A DNA stretch of 64,000 bases from Paradevosia sp036499825 (GTDB lineage: Bacteria > Pseudomonadota > Alphaproteobacteria > Rhizobiales > Devosiaceae), in contig DASYCZ010000026.1 of NCBI GenBank assembly GCA_036499825.1, forward strand, positions 1 to 64,000. The letters run 5' to 3'. A model generated the notes under the pieces. It did no database searches. It was not told the origin of the DNA and was given only the letters and a program-made list of their open reading frames with translations. Made by a program: the position numbers and the translations under genes. Below, one piece after another: positions 36,573 through 45,750 of this stretch (position 1 is its first letter; every line of letters starts with the position of its first letter).

Positions 36573-36688
36573 ATTGCCTTTTTTCCGCCAGGGGCGGAGG
36601 ACGGGCGCAGGTTGAGCAGAGCGAATAGAGGCCGCCAGGCGGCTACCTCCACCCGAGCGGTGGGTGGATGAGGAAGAAGGACAGGACG

Positions 36689-38452
36689 ATGGCCGAGAAG
36701 ATGACGGGCGCGGAGATAGTGATACAGGCGCTGATAGATCAGGGGGTGGAGCACATCTTCGGCTATCCGGGCGGAGCGGCGCTGCCGATCTACGACGCCA
36801 TTTTCCAGCAGGATACCATTCAGCACATTCTGGTGCGGCACGAGCAGGGCGCCACCCATATGGCGGAAGGCTATGCCCGCTCGACGGGCAAGCCCGGCAT
36901 CGTGCTGGTGACCTCAGGCCCGGGCGCAACCAACGCGGTCACCGGCCTTACGGATGCGCTGATGGATTCCATTCCGTTGATCTGCATCACCGCGCAGGTG
37001 CCGACGACGCTGATCGGCTCTGATGCCTTCCAGGAATGCGACACGGTCGGCATCACCAGGAGCTGCACGAAGCACAATTATCTGGTGAAGAGCGTCGACG
37101 ACCTGCCACGCGTCATGCACGAGGCCTTCCATATCGCCACCACGGGCCGGCCGGGGCCGGTCGTTATCGACATCCCCAAGGACGTCCAGTTTGCGCTGGG
37201 CACCTACACCAAGCCCAATCTCGAAAATTTCCGGCACCAGAGCTACCGCCCGAAGATGGAAGGCGATCTCGAAGCCATCAAAATGGCGGTCGATCTTATG
37301 CTGCGGGCCGAGCGGCCGGTGTTTTACACCGGCGGCGGGGTGATCAATTCCGGGCCTGAGGCCAGCAAGCATCTGCGCGAGCTGGCGGAGCTGACCGGCT
37401 TCCCGGTGACCTCGACGCTCATGGGGCTTGGTGCATTTCCGGCCAGCAACCCACAGTGGTTGGGCATGCTCGGCATGCACGGCACCTACGAGGCCAATCT
37501 GGCCATGCATGACTGCGATCTGATGATCAATATCGGGGCGCGGTTCGACGACCGCATTACCGGGCGGATCGACGCCTTCTCGCCCAACAGCACCAAGATC
37601 CACGTCGACATCGACCCGTCATCGATCAACAAGAATGTCCGTATCGACCTGCCGATCGTGGGGGATAGCGGCCTGGTGCTGGAAGAGATGATCCGCATCT
37701 GGCGCAGCAGGACCAACCAGCCGCGCACCGAGGCGCTTGCCCCCTGGTGGAAGCAGATCGGCAAGTGGCGGGCGGTGCATTCGCTGAACTTCACGAACTC
37801 GACGACCGAGATCAAACCGCAATACGCCATCCAGCGTCTCTATGAAGCGGTGAAGGATCGCGACGTCTACATCACCACTGAGGTCGGCCAGCACCAGATG
37901 TGGGCCGCGCAGCACTTCCATTTCAACGAACCGAACCGCTGGATGACCTCGGGTGGTCTGGGCACAATGGGTTACGGCCTGCCGGCGGCGGTTGGCGTGC
38001 AGGTGGCGCATCCGGACGCGCTGGTCATCGATATCGCGGGCGAGGCCAGCGTGCAGATGACCATGCAGGAGATGTCCACGGCGATGCAGTACCGGCTGCC
38101 CATCAAGGTGTTCATCCTCAACAATGAACGCATGGGCATGGTCCGGCAATGGCAGGATCTGTTGCATGGCGGACGCTATGCGCATTCCTATTCCGAGAGC
38201 CTGCCGGACTTCGTGAAGCTGGCCGAGGCTTACGGCGGCAAGGGTATTCGTTGCGACAATCCGGCGGAGCTGGATGCCGCGATCAAGGAAATGCTCGATT
38301 ATCCGGGTCCGGTGCTGTTCGACGTGCTGGTCACCAAGGACGAGAACTGCCTGCCGATGATTCCGTCGGGCAAGCCGCACAACGAGATCATCTTGCCGGA
38401 CACGGCGGATATCGGATCGATCATCGACGAGAAGGGAAGGGCGCTGGTTTAG
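36689..38452 (+). CDS. ilvB: Acetolactate synthase, large subunit
   Basis: This ThDP enzyme condenses pyruvate (or with 2-oxobutyrate) in the first step of valine, leucine and isoleucine synthesis. The 587 residues contain GVEHIFGYPGGAALPIYDA with the ThDP-activating glutamate following in RHEQGATHMAEGYAR, and the ThDP/Mg motif starting GEASVQMTMQEM and ending NNERMGMV. The start at 36689 (MAEKMTGAEI) has aagga upstream; an ATG at 36668 is less well placed. It is preceded by an attenuator and followed by ilvN. Confidence 0.95.
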   Translation: MAEKMTGAEIVIQALIDQGVEHIFGYPGGAALPIYDAIFQQDTIQHILVRHEQGATHMAEGYARSTGKPGIVLVTSGPGATNAVTGLTDALMDSIPLICITAQVPTTLIGSDAFQECDTVGITRSCTKHNYLVKSVDDLPRVMHEAFHIATTGRPGPVVIDIPKDVQFALGTYTKPNLENFRHQSYRPKMEGDLEAIKMAVDLMLRAERPVFYTGGGVINSGPEASKHLRELAELTGFPVTSTLMGLGAFPASNPQWLGMLGMHGTYEANLAMHDCDLMINIGARFDDRITGRIDAFSPNSTKIHVDIDPSSINKNVRIDLPIVGDSGLVLEEMIRIWRSRTNQPRTEALAPWWKQIGKWRAVHSLNFTNSTTEIKPQYAIQRLYEAVKDRDVYITTEVGQHQMWAAQHFHFNEPNRWMTSGGLGTMGYGLPAAVGVQVAHPDALVIDIAGEASVQMTMQEMSTAMQYRLPIKVFILNNERMGMVRQWQDLLHGGRYAHSYSESLPDFVKLAEAYGGKGIRCDNPAELDAAIKEMLDYPGPVLFDVLVTKDENCLPMIPSGKPHNEIILPDTADIGSIIDEKGRALV

Positions 38453-38487
38453 GCATCGCCTGAGCTTGTGCATCGAGGAACACGGAT

Positions 38488-39042
38488 ATGAACGCGAATT
38501 TGATGCCGACTGGGTCGGCCTATTTCCTGACGCAAGAAACCGCAACGCCCGAACGGCATACGCTCAGCGTGCTGGTCGACAACGAGCCGGGTATACTGGC
38601 CCGCGTGGTTGGCCTGATCACGGCGCGCGGCTTCAACATCGAAAGCCTCACGGTCAGCGAGACCGAACACGACAGGCGACTTAGTCGCATCACCATGGTG
38701 ACGGTGGCGGTTCCGAAAGTGCTGACGCAGATCAAGCTGCAGCTGGAGCGGCTGGTGCCGGTGCACAAGGTGCACGATCTGACTGCCGAAGGCGCGGCGC
38801 TTGAGCGCGAACTGGCGCTGATCAAGGTAGCCGGCACCGGTGATCATCGGGCCGAAACATTGCGGCTGGCGGATGCGTTCAGGGCGCAGGTGGTGGACGC
38901 CACGACCGAAAGCTTCGTGTTCGAAGTGACCGGTAAGCCCTCGAAAATAGACTCCTTTATCGCCCTGATGGTGCCGCTTGGGCTGGTCGAAGTCGTCCGC
39001 ACCGGCCTCGCGGCCATCTCGCGCGGCCCGACGGGGATGTGA
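38488..39042 (+). CDS. ilvN: Acetolactate synthase, regulatory subunit
   Basis: The small subunit gives acetolactate synthase full activity and valine feedback inhibition. The 184 residues begin, after a short tail, with the ACT domain HTLSVLVDNEPGILARVVGL and ITARGFNIESLTVS, followed by the conserved C-terminal domain (ESFVFEVTGKPSKIDSFI). It follows ilvB by 35 bases with its own gagga site. Confidence 0.95.
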   Translation: MNANLMPTGSAYFLTQETATPERHTLSVLVDNEPGILARVVGLITARGFNIESLTVSETEHDRRLSRITMVTVAVPKVLTQIKLQLERLVPVHKVHDLTAEGAALERELALIKVAGTGDHRAETLRLADAFRAQVVDATTESFVFEVTGKPSKIDSFIALMVPLGLVEVVRTGLAAISRGPTGM

Positions 39043-39043
39043 G

Positions 39044-39697
39044 ATGCTGATCGGGTGCCTGCATACCGCTCCCACTAATGTTCCAGGCCTCGATGTGGCG
39101 GCTGCCGGCGTCGAGGGCCTGGAGTTGCGGCATGTGGTGCGCCCGGATTTGCTGGCGGCGGCGCTCGCCGCCGGGCAGATGACGGACGGCGTCCGCGTCG
39201 AGGCGGAGTTGGAATTGCGCAAGCTCGCTTCGGCATGCGATGCGGTGCTGCTGACCTGTTCGAGCATCGGGCGGGCGATCGAAGGCGTCCAGGATGAGGC
39301 TGTTCCGGTCATTCGCGTCGATGCAGCTCTGGCTGAACATGCAGTTGCCGGAGGTGGACGGGTCGTGGTGCTCTATGCTGCCCCGTCAACCGCAAGCCCG
39401 ACGGGGCAATTGTTCGCGGCCGCGGCAGCCACGAGCGGAGCCACTATCGACATGCGGATGGTGACCAGGGCCTGGGATCTGTTCTCAGCCGGCGACCAGG
39501 CGGGATATTTTGCCTTGATCGCGAAGGCCGCCGATGCGGCCTATCACGATGGTGCCGATATCGTGGCCCTGGCCCAGGTTTCCATGGCGGGTGCGGCCGA
39601 ACTGGTAAAGGCCGGACCCATCCCGCTGACCAGCCCGGCGATCGGGTTGCGCGCGGTGATCGAGCGGCTCGTCGGGCCGGGCGGCGAGCCGGCTTGA
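39044..39697 (+). CDS. Asp/Glu racemase-like protein
   Basis: This 217-residue protein looks like an Asp/Glu/hydantoin racemase: the first catalytic cysteine is in VLLTCSSIGRA. The place where the second cysteine is expected reads DIVALAQVSMAGAAEL, with no cysteine, so a two-base racemase mechanism is doubtful. It starts one base after the ilvN stop, so it belongs to the ilvBN transcript. Its job is unknown; a role linked to amino acid metabolism is inferred from context. Confidence 0.75.
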   Translation: MLIGCLHTAPTNVPGLDVAAAGVEGLELRHVVRPDLLAAALAAGQMTDGVRVEAELELRKLASACDAVLLTCSSIGRAIEGVQDEAVPVIRVDAALAEHAVAGGGRVVVLYAAPSTASPTGQLFAAAAATSGATIDMRMVTRAWDLFSAGDQAGYFALIAKAADAAYHDGADIVALAQVSMAGAAELVKAGPIPLTSPAIGLRAVIERLVGPGGEPA

Positions 39698-39750
39698 TCG
39701 GCAGGCGCATTGCGCGTTAAGTCCGGCGCATCGGCAAACTGGAGCGCGAC

Positions 39751-40509
39751 GTGACCAAGCTTTCCGTAAATCTCAATGCGGTTGCGCAACTGCGCAACCG
39801 GCGCGACCTGCCTTGGCCCAGCGTCATCGGCATGGCCCGTGTGGTGCTGGATGCGGGGGCGGCGGGGATCACCGTGCATCCCCGGCCGGACCAGCGTCAC
39901 ATTAGGCGCACCGACGTGTTCGAGTTGAGCAAGCTGCTGCGTGAGGACTACCCGGAAGCAGAGTTCAACATCGAGGGCTATCCCAGCCCGGAATTCCTGC
40001 TGCTGGTAGAGGAAGTCAAGCCGGAGCAGGTGACACTGGTGCCGGACGATCCAAGCCAGGCGACGTCGGATCATGGCTGGGACGTCGATGCCAACCGTGA
40101 GTTGCTGACCGAGACGATCACGCGGCTCCAGGCCGGAGGCATGCGCGTCTCCTTGTTCATCGACGCGGACCCGGCTGTACCCGCAAAGGTATGGGACGTC
40201 GGCGCCGACCGCGTCGAACTCTATACCGGTCCTTATGGTGGGACGTACGGCACCCCGGAAGGGCCGGCCCAACTCAATCTGCTCAGTGAGACGGCGCGCG
40301 CGGCGCAGGTTGCCGGGCACAATGGCCGTGACCGCAAGGCCGGTCTGGGCATCAATGCGGGGCACGATCTGACGCTGGAGAATTTGCCGGCGTTTCAGGA
40401 AGCGGTGCAGGGCGTGGACGAGGTTTCCATCGGCCACGGAATTACCGCTGACGCGCTGCTGATGGGATTTGGCGAAGCGGTGAAGCGCTATCGGGCAGTG
40501 CTGGAGTAG
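39751..40509 (+). CDS. pdxJ: Pyridoxine 5'-phosphate synthase
   Basis: PdxJ closes the pyridine ring of vitamin B6 from 1-deoxyxylulose 5-phosphate and an aminoacetone phosphate. The 252-residue protein begins LSVNLNAVAQLRNRRDLPWP and has AGAAGITVHPRPDQRHIR, NIEGYPSPEFL, the VTLVPDDPSQATSDHGWD segment and INAGHDLTLENLP. The start is GTG at 39751. It is the last gene of the apparent ilvBN run, and ends next to a strong hairpin. Confidence 0.95.
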   Translation: MTKLSVNLNAVAQLRNRRDLPWPSVIGMARVVLDAGAAGITVHPRPDQRHIRRTDVFELSKLLREDYPEAEFNIEGYPSPEFLLLVEEVKPEQVTLVPDDPSQATSDHGWDVDANRELLTETITRLQAGGMRVSLFIDADPAVPAKVWDVGADRVELYTGPYGGTYGTPEGPAQLNLLSETARAAQVAGHNGRDRKAGLGINAGHDLTLENLPAFQEAVQGVDEVSIGHGITADALLMGFGEAVKRYRAVLE

Positions 40510-40533
40510 GGCACTGCCGATCGGCTGTGGAGG

Positions 40534-40560
40534 TCATTGCCCGCATGCGGCGGGCAATGA
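40534..40560. repeat. Stem-loop between convergent pdxJ and efp
   Basis: A perfect 11-bp inverted repeat (tcattgcccgc / gcgggcaatga) with a 5-base loop lies between the two convergent stops. It has no T-run on either side, so it is more like a REP-type or RNA-stabilising hairpin than a standard terminator. Confidence 0.7.
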
Positions 40561-40572
40561 CGAAAACCAGGG

Positions 40573-41142
40573 TCAGTCCTTGGCGCGTTCGACGTAGGAG
40601 CCGTCTTCGGTCATGACGACGATACGGGTGCCGGCCGTGATGTGGCCGGGAACCATGGTCTTGGTACCGTTGTTGAGCAGCGCCGGCTTGTAGGAAGCGG
40701 TGGCGGTCTGGCCCTTCACGACGGGTTCGGTCTCGACGATTTCGAGGGTCACGCGCTGCGGCAGTTCGATGGCGATGGCTGCGCCGTTGAAAGTCTTCAG
40801 GTAGACCTGCATGCCGTCGGTGAGATAGGCCGCCTGATCACCGATCACGTCGCCCTGAACGGCGATCTGTTCATAAGTGGTCGGCTCCATGAAGTGGTAG
40901 CCTTCGGCATCGGAATAGAGGAACTGATATTCACGCTCGTCGACGTCGGCCTTCTCGACCATTTCGACCGTGCGCCAGCGGCCGATAACCTTCACGCCGT
41001 CCGACATGCGGCGCATGTTGACGTTGGTCACGGAGTTGCCCTTGCCGGGGTGGACGTTTTCCGCCGTCAGAATGACGTGCAGATTGCCGTCCTGCTCGAC
41101 GACATTGCCTTTGCGCAGGGACGAGGCGATGACCTTGACCAT
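40573..41142 (-). CDS. efp: Elongation factor P
   Basis: EF-P enters the ribosomal E site and relieves stalling at consecutive prolines. The 189 residues begin MVKVIASSLRKGNVVEQDG; the loop that is modified reads HPGKGN, with lysine exactly at residue 34, the beta-lysylated position of E. coli EF-P. The C-terminal OB domains (VTLEIVETEPVVKGQTAT) are intact. It is divergent from epmA, which with epmB makes the modification, so all three parts are side by side. Confidence 0.95.
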   Translation of the reverse strand: MVKVIASSLRKGNVVEQDGNLHVILTAENVHPGKGNSVTNVNMRRMSDGVKVIGRWRTVEMVEKADVDEREYQFLYSDAEGYHFMEPTTYEQIAVQGDVIGDQAAYLTDGMQVYLKTFNGAAIAIELPQRVTLEIVETEPVVKGQTATASYKPALLNNGTKTMVPGHITAGTRIVVMTEDGSYVERAKD

Positions 41143-41284
41143 TATTTCTTCCTTGTTCAAGCGTTGGCGTCGGCCTAGAGAGCGGCAAAAGAAGCCGGGC
41201 CGGACGCACTGATGTCATGTTCGGTGCCGCCGGATACCTCAATTTCGCGAAAACCACCAGTCCCGAGCAAGAAAGACCCACCAC

Positions 41285-42352
41285 TTGCCTTCCGCAGCCG
41301 CAATTCCAGCCTCGCCATGGTGGACGCCCTCGGTGCATGCCGACCGGCGGCCCGTGCTCATCGCGCGTAACCGGATCGAAGCCGCGTTACGCGCCTATCT
41401 GGCGGATGAGGATTTCCTGATGGTGGATCCGCCCGGCCTGCAGCGCTCTCCGGGCAATGAAGCGCATCTGCATGCCTTTGCCACCAGTGCCATCGGCAAT
41501 GATGGCGAGCCGCGGGCGATGTATCTCCACACATCCCCCGAATTCACCATGAAGAAGCTATTGGCGGCAGGCGAAAAGCGGGTCGCGAGCCTTGGTCATG
41601 TCTGGCGTAATCGCGAACGCGGGCCGCTGCACCATCCCGAATTCACCATGCTCGAATGGTATCGGGTGAACGAGCCCTATGACGCCGTGATGGGCGATTG
41701 CATCGCGTTCATCCGCCGGGCGGCGGAAACGACCGGAACCTCGCGGCTGCGCTGGCAGGGCAGGGAGTGCGATGCATTCGCCGAGCCGGAACGCCTGAGC
41801 GTCGTAGAGGCGTTTTGGCGTTATGCGGGCATCGACCTGCTCAAGACGATGGATGCGGATGGTGCGACGGACGGCGAGGCGCTTGCCCGGCAGATGGCCG
41901 ATAAAGGCATGAGTGTTCCGCAGGATCACACATGGTCCTATCTTTTCAGCCGCGTGTTGGTTGAAAAGGTCGAGGCGAACCTCGGTCTGGGTCGCGTAAC
42001 GGTTTTGGATGAATACCCGGCCGCGGAAGCAGCGCTTGCGCGGCGTACATCCCATGACCGGCGCGTGTCGGAGCGCTTTGAGGTCTATGCGTGCGGCGTG
42101 GAACTCGCCAACGGCTTCGGCGAGCTGACCGATGCGGGTGAGCAGCGTCGGCGCTTCGGGCTCGAAATGGACGAGAAGATGCGTATCTATGGCGAGCGGT
42201 ATCCGATCGACGATGATTTTCTGGCGGCGCTGGCCATCATGCCGCCCGCTAGCGGCATCGCGCTGGGGTTTGATCGGCTGGTGATGCTGGCTACTGGCGC
42301 TCCGCATATCGAGCGGGTGCTGTGGGCGCCGGTGGCGGAGTTGAGCGAATGA
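41285..42352 (+). CDS. epmA: EF-P lysine ligase EpmA (GenX/PoxA)
   Basis: EpmA attaches beta-lysine to Lys34 of EF-P. The 355-residue protein is a truncated class II lysyl-tRNA synthetase without the anticodon domain: motif 2 region SLGHVWRNRERGPLHHPEF followed by TMLEWYR, and motif 3 SGIALGFDRLVMLATG. The start is TTG at 41285, giving MPSAAAIPASPWWTPSVHADRR, the usual family opening. The stop overlaps epmB by four bases. Confidence 0.92.
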   Translation: MPSAAAIPASPWWTPSVHADRRPVLIARNRIEAALRAYLADEDFLMVDPPGLQRSPGNEAHLHAFATSAIGNDGEPRAMYLHTSPEFTMKKLLAAGEKRVASLGHVWRNRERGPLHHPEFTMLEWYRVNEPYDAVMGDCIAFIRRAAETTGTSRLRWQGRECDAFAEPERLSVVEAFWRYAGIDLLKTMDADGATDGEALARQMADKGMSVPQDHTWSYLFSRVLVEKVEANLGLGRVTVLDEYPAAEAALARRTSHDRRVSERFEVYACGVELANGFGELTDAGEQRRRFGLEMDEKMRIYGERYPIDDDFLAALAIMPPASGIALGFDRLVMLATGAPHIERVLWAPVAELSE

Positions 42353-43398
42353 ATGCGATCCGGACGATCCGGTCGGCGGATGAGCTGATTGCGGCGGGGT
42401 TGTTGCCTGAGAGCAAGCGCGGCGATGCCGAGCGCGTGGGGGAACGCTATGCCGTGGCACTCACGCCTGCCATGCGTGCGCTGATCGACCCGAATGACCC
42501 CAACGATCCGATCGCGCGGCAGTTCGTGCCCGATATCGCGGAATTGACGCAGACGCCGGAGGAGCGAGCCGATCCGATCGGCGATCTCAGCCATAGTCCG
42601 GTCGAAGGCATCGTGCATCGCTATCCCGACCGGGTGTTGCTGAAGGCGGTGCATGTCTGTCCAGTCTATTGCCGCTTCTGCTTTCGGCGCGAGATGGTGG
42701 GGCCGCAGGGGCTGGGGACGCTGACATCCGAAGCGCTGGACGCGGCGATGGCTTATATCGCGGCGCATACGGAAATCTGGGAAGTGATCCTTACCGGCGG
42801 CGATCCGATGGTGCTGTCGCCACGGCGCCTGCGTGAGATGATGGAGCGGCTGGACCGGATCGCGCATCTTCGCGTCGTGCGCGTCCACACGCGCGTGCCG
42901 GTGGTCGAGCCCGAACGGATCGATGCCGAGATGATCGACGCCCTCAAGGCGAGCGGCAAGACCACTTACCTTGCGGTGCATGCCAACCATCCGCGCGAGT
43001 TGACCGGCGCGGCGCGAGAGGCCTGCGGGCGGCTGGCCGATGCGGGCGTGGCGCTGCTCAGCCAATCGGTACTGCTCAAAGGCGTGAACGACGATCCGGA
43101 CGTGCTGGCGGAGCTGATGCGGACATTTGTCGAGCTACGCATTCGTCCCTATTACCTGCACCATCCGGACCTGGCGCCGGGGACCAGTCATTTCCGTGTG
43201 ACGATAGCGGAGGGGCAGGCGCTGGTGGCCGGGCTGCGCGGGCGGATTTCAGGTCTCTGCCAGCCGACCTATATCCTCGATATTCCCGGCGGCCACGGCA
43301 AAGCTCCGCTGGCGGCCACCAATGTGACGACCCATGGCGATGGGTACACGATCAAGGACTATCGCGGGCAGGGACACGCCTATCCGCCTGCCGACTGA
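42349..43398 (+). CDS. epmB: EF-P (R)-beta-lysine synthase EpmB (KamA-like radical SAM)
   Basis: EpmB converts lysine to beta-lysine for EpmA. The 349-residue radical SAM enzyme has the iron-sulfur motif VCPVYCRFCFRREMVG (CxxxCxxC), the SAM region EVILTGGDPMVLSPRRL, and the PLP lysine expected in the C-terminal part (YILDIPGGHGKAPL). It overlaps epmA (ATGA), confirming a two-gene operon. True lysine 2,3-aminomutases are longer and do not pair with epmA. Confidence 0.93.
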   Translation: MNAIRTIRSADELIAAGLLPESKRGDAERVGERYAVALTPAMRALIDPNDPNDPIARQFVPDIAELTQTPEERADPIGDLSHSPVEGIVHRYPDRVLLKAVHVCPVYCRFCFRREMVGPQGLGTLTSEALDAAMAYIAAHTEIWEVILTGGDPMVLSPRRLREMMERLDRIAHLRVVRVHTRVPVVEPERIDAEMIDALKASGKTTYLAVHANHPRELTGAAREACGRLADAGVALLSQSVLLKGVNDDPDVLAELMRTFVELRIRPYYLHHPDLAPGTSHFRVTIAEGQALVAGLRGRISGLCQPTYILDIPGGHGKAPLAATNVTTHGDGYTIKDYRGQGHAYPPAD

Positions 43399-43405
43399 CA
43401 GCCGG

Positions 43406-44059
43406 CTACCTCTGCTTTGAGAAGGCCTTGAGGAAAGTTCTTACAGCGTTGGTGGCAGCGGTTCGAATTTCGGTATTGGTGGGAGCCTGGCCCATGTCGC
43501 GGGTGGTCGGCAGGTCGGCATTGACCAGCGCCATGAACTGGCGCGCCGCAAGATCGGCATCGTCGATATCGAGATAGCCCTCATGGGCGAGCTTGGCGAA
43601 ACGGCCTGCGATGGCGGGCCAGTTCTTGCCGGGGCCATATTGTTTCCAGGTCTCGAACAGCTGCGGGTAACGCCGGCCCTCGTTCTCGATCAGCCGGCGA
43701 AGCGCCAGGCCATCGGGGTCGCACATGCATTCGCTGCAGAGGCGAATGGCGAACTCGATCAGCTCGCTCTCAAGATCTTTCGGGCGCTCGGGGAAGGTGC
43801 CCAGCGTCTCGAACAGGTGCATCGAGGAACGGGCGCTGATCTCGGAGACGACGGCGATGAACAGCCGTTCCTTGTCGCCCACATGGTTGTAGACCGTCTG
43901 GCGGGAGACGCCCGCTTCTGCCGCGATCAGGTCGATACTGGCCGCTGAAACGCCTTCGCGGACGAAAACCGCGGTGGCCGCCTCCAGAATGGACAAGCGT
44001 TTTGCCGCCTGTCCCCGCTGCATGGCAGGTTCCCGTCTGATCTCGCTGAGTGCGTCCAT
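43406..44059 (-). CDS. TetR-family regulator
   Basis: This is a 217-residue one-component repressor. The helix-turn-helix reads LSILEAATAVFVREGVSAAS then LIAAEAGVSRQTVYNHVGDK. The C-terminal ligand domain begins near residue 85. It is divergent from the Bcr/CflA-type pump, the usual target of such a regulator. Three starts are possible (44059 ATG chosen; 44071 ATG, 44095 TTG). A palindrome lies in the gap. Confidence 0.87.
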   Translation of the reverse strand: MDALSEIRREPAMQRGQAAKRLSILEAATAVFVREGVSAASIDLIAAEAGVSRQTVYNHVGDKERLFIAVVSEISARSSMHLFETLGTFPERPKDLESELIEFAIRLCSECMCDPDGLALRRLIENEGRRYPQLFETWKQYGPGKNWPAIAGRFAKLAHEGYLDIDDADLAARQFMALVNADLPTTRDMGQAPTNTEIRTAATNAVRTFLKAFSKQR

Positions 44060-44098
44060 GAGTCCCAGCATAAAGGGACTTGACGATTTAGACAATAG

Positions 44099-44116
44099 TG
44101 TCCAAAAATGTGGACA
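44099..44116. promoter_or_regulatory. Palindromic operator between TetR gene and pump
   Basis: TGTCCA and TGGACA arms flank six bases (tgtccaaaaatgtggaca). It lies in the divergent gap between the regulator and the efflux gene, where a TetR-type repressor would bind to control both. Confidence 0.55.
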
Positions 44117-44231
44117 TCGGAGTCACGGCTACGCTCCTCCCGGCCGTCGTCATTCCGTTTTCAGATTCATCCATTCTCAACGTCGCCGTCTGCCTTGCGA
44201 GGCAATGGTGCGTTTACGAAGAGGTTTTCCC

Positions 44232-45434
44232 ATGAATAGCCAAATCTTCAAGGCTGCTCTGGTCCTGGGGTTGCTGTCGGTCATCGGACCGTTTGCCATT
44301 GATATGTACCTGCCCACCCTGCCGGCAATCGGCGTGGCGCTCGAGGCCGATACGGCACAAGTGCAGATGAGTCTCATGGCTTTCATGGCGGCGATCGCCG
44401 TCTGCCAGCTCGCCTATGGGCCGATCAGCGACATGGTCGGTCGCAAGCCGCCCCTATATTTCGGTATTGCGCTGTTCATCGCCGGCTCCGTCGCCTGTGC
44501 GCTGGCTCCGAACATCCAATGGCTTATCGCTGCCCGCCTGGTGCAGGGCATTGGTGCCTGCGCCTCCATGGCGTTGCCGCGCGCCATCGTTCGCGATGGT
44601 TACACCGGTCCAGCCGCCACGCAGTTGATGAGCATGTTGATGCTGGTCTTCTCGGTGTCGCCAATCCTGGCGCCGCTGACGGGCAGCCTGATCATCCAGT
44701 TCGGTGACTGGCGCACGGTGTTCTGGGTGATGGCCGGTGCCGGCGCGCTTGGCTTGGTGCTGCTGGCGGTGTTCCAGAAGGAAACCCGTCCGGCCTCCGC
44801 CCGGGTCGAGAGCAGCCTCGGCAGCGCCATGCGAGCTTATGCCATGCTGGGCCGCGACTGGAACTTCCTCGGTCTCAGCCTGATCGGCGCGTTCGGCATG
44901 GCGAGTTTCATGGCCTATCTGGGCAATTCGTCCTTCATATTGATCGAGCACTATGGACTGACGCCGACCTTTTACAGCTTCATGTTCTCCATCAATGCGG
45001 TGGCGTTCATCGGCGTTTCCCAGTTCGCCGGGTTCCTCGGCAAGCGTTATGGCCTCAACAATGTGGTGCGTGCCGCGGTCACCGGCTACGTGTTGGTGAT
45101 GCTGGCGCTGGGGGCTGCCTTCCTGTTCGGCACCGACAGTCTCGTGGTCATGGCGTCGCTGCTCTTCGTCGGTTTCGGATTCCTCGGTCTCATCATTCCG
45201 ACGACGGCAGTGCTGGCGATGGATTCGCATGGTGAAATCGCCGGCACCGCCTCGGCGCTGCTCGGTACGCTACAGCTCGTGGTCGCCGCGATCGTGATGG
45301 GGATTTCGGGGGCGTTCTTCAACGGCACGGCCTTGCCAATGGTGATCGCAATCGCCGCCTGCGCGGTGGTGGCGTTCATCCTGACGCAGGTGACCATCCG
45401 CGGCGGAGCGATGCTCAACGCGCCCGCCGAGTAA
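44232..45434 (+). CDS. Bcr/CflA-family drug efflux transporter
   Basis: This is a 400-residue major facilitator with twelve membrane segments. The family sign IDMYLPTLPAIGVALEAD comes after segment 1, the loop motif GPISDMVGRKPPLYFG after segment 2, and ARLVQGIGACASMALPRAIV in segment 4. Relatives export chloramphenicol, bicyclomycin or sulfonamides; the substrate here is unknown. The divergent TetR gene is its likely regulator. Confidence 0.92.
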   Translation: MNSQIFKAALVLGLLSVIGPFAIDMYLPTLPAIGVALEADTAQVQMSLMAFMAAIAVCQLAYGPISDMVGRKPPLYFGIALFIAGSVACALAPNIQWLIAARLVQGIGACASMALPRAIVRDGYTGPAATQLMSMLMLVFSVSPILAPLTGSLIIQFGDWRTVFWVMAGAGALGLVLLAVFQKETRPASARVESSLGSAMRAYAMLGRDWNFLGLSLIGAFGMASFMAYLGNSSFILIEHYGLTPTFYSFMFSINAVAFIGVSQFAGFLGKRYGLNNVVRAAVTGYVLVMLALGAAFLFGTDSLVVMASLLFVGFGFLGLIIPTTAVLAMDSHGEIAGTASALLGTLQLVVAAIVMGISGAFFNGTALPMVIAIAACAVVAFILTQVTIRGGAMLNAPAE

Positions 45435-45453
45435 GGCGGCCTGCGCCGAAGCC

Positions 45454-45487
45454 ATAAGGCGCGTCCTTGGGGGCGCGCCTTATCTTT
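45454..45487 (+). terminator. Terminator-like hairpin after the pump gene
   Basis: A perfect 10-bp inverted repeat (ataaggcgcg / cgcgccttat) with a 10-base loop is followed by cttt only, a weak T-run. Confidence 0.6.
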
Positions 45488-45750
45488 GTGGCCGATGCAT
45501 TTTCAGCGGTCGCAATTAGTGAACAGTCCATACTCAAAACAGCACTGGGGGCCGTAAAGGCTCGTGCGACAGGCCGATGACGGCTGCAACGCACCGGATC
45601 GCCTGATGAATACAAAAATGTTCCTTAGGAGGTCTCAGGAACCTAGGGCAGTTAAAGGTGGCCAGACGACAGACAGGTGCCTTCTTGAGCCCAAACCTCA
45701 TAGGCACATATTCAGCGTCAGTTACTGTTTGACACTGAAGGAGACCAGAC

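Noticed and set aside
45488..45750. Short frames and small inverted repeats upstream of the FMN reductase
   Set aside because: No frame has a credible ribosome site or protein-like composition; the repeats are short and without T-runs.
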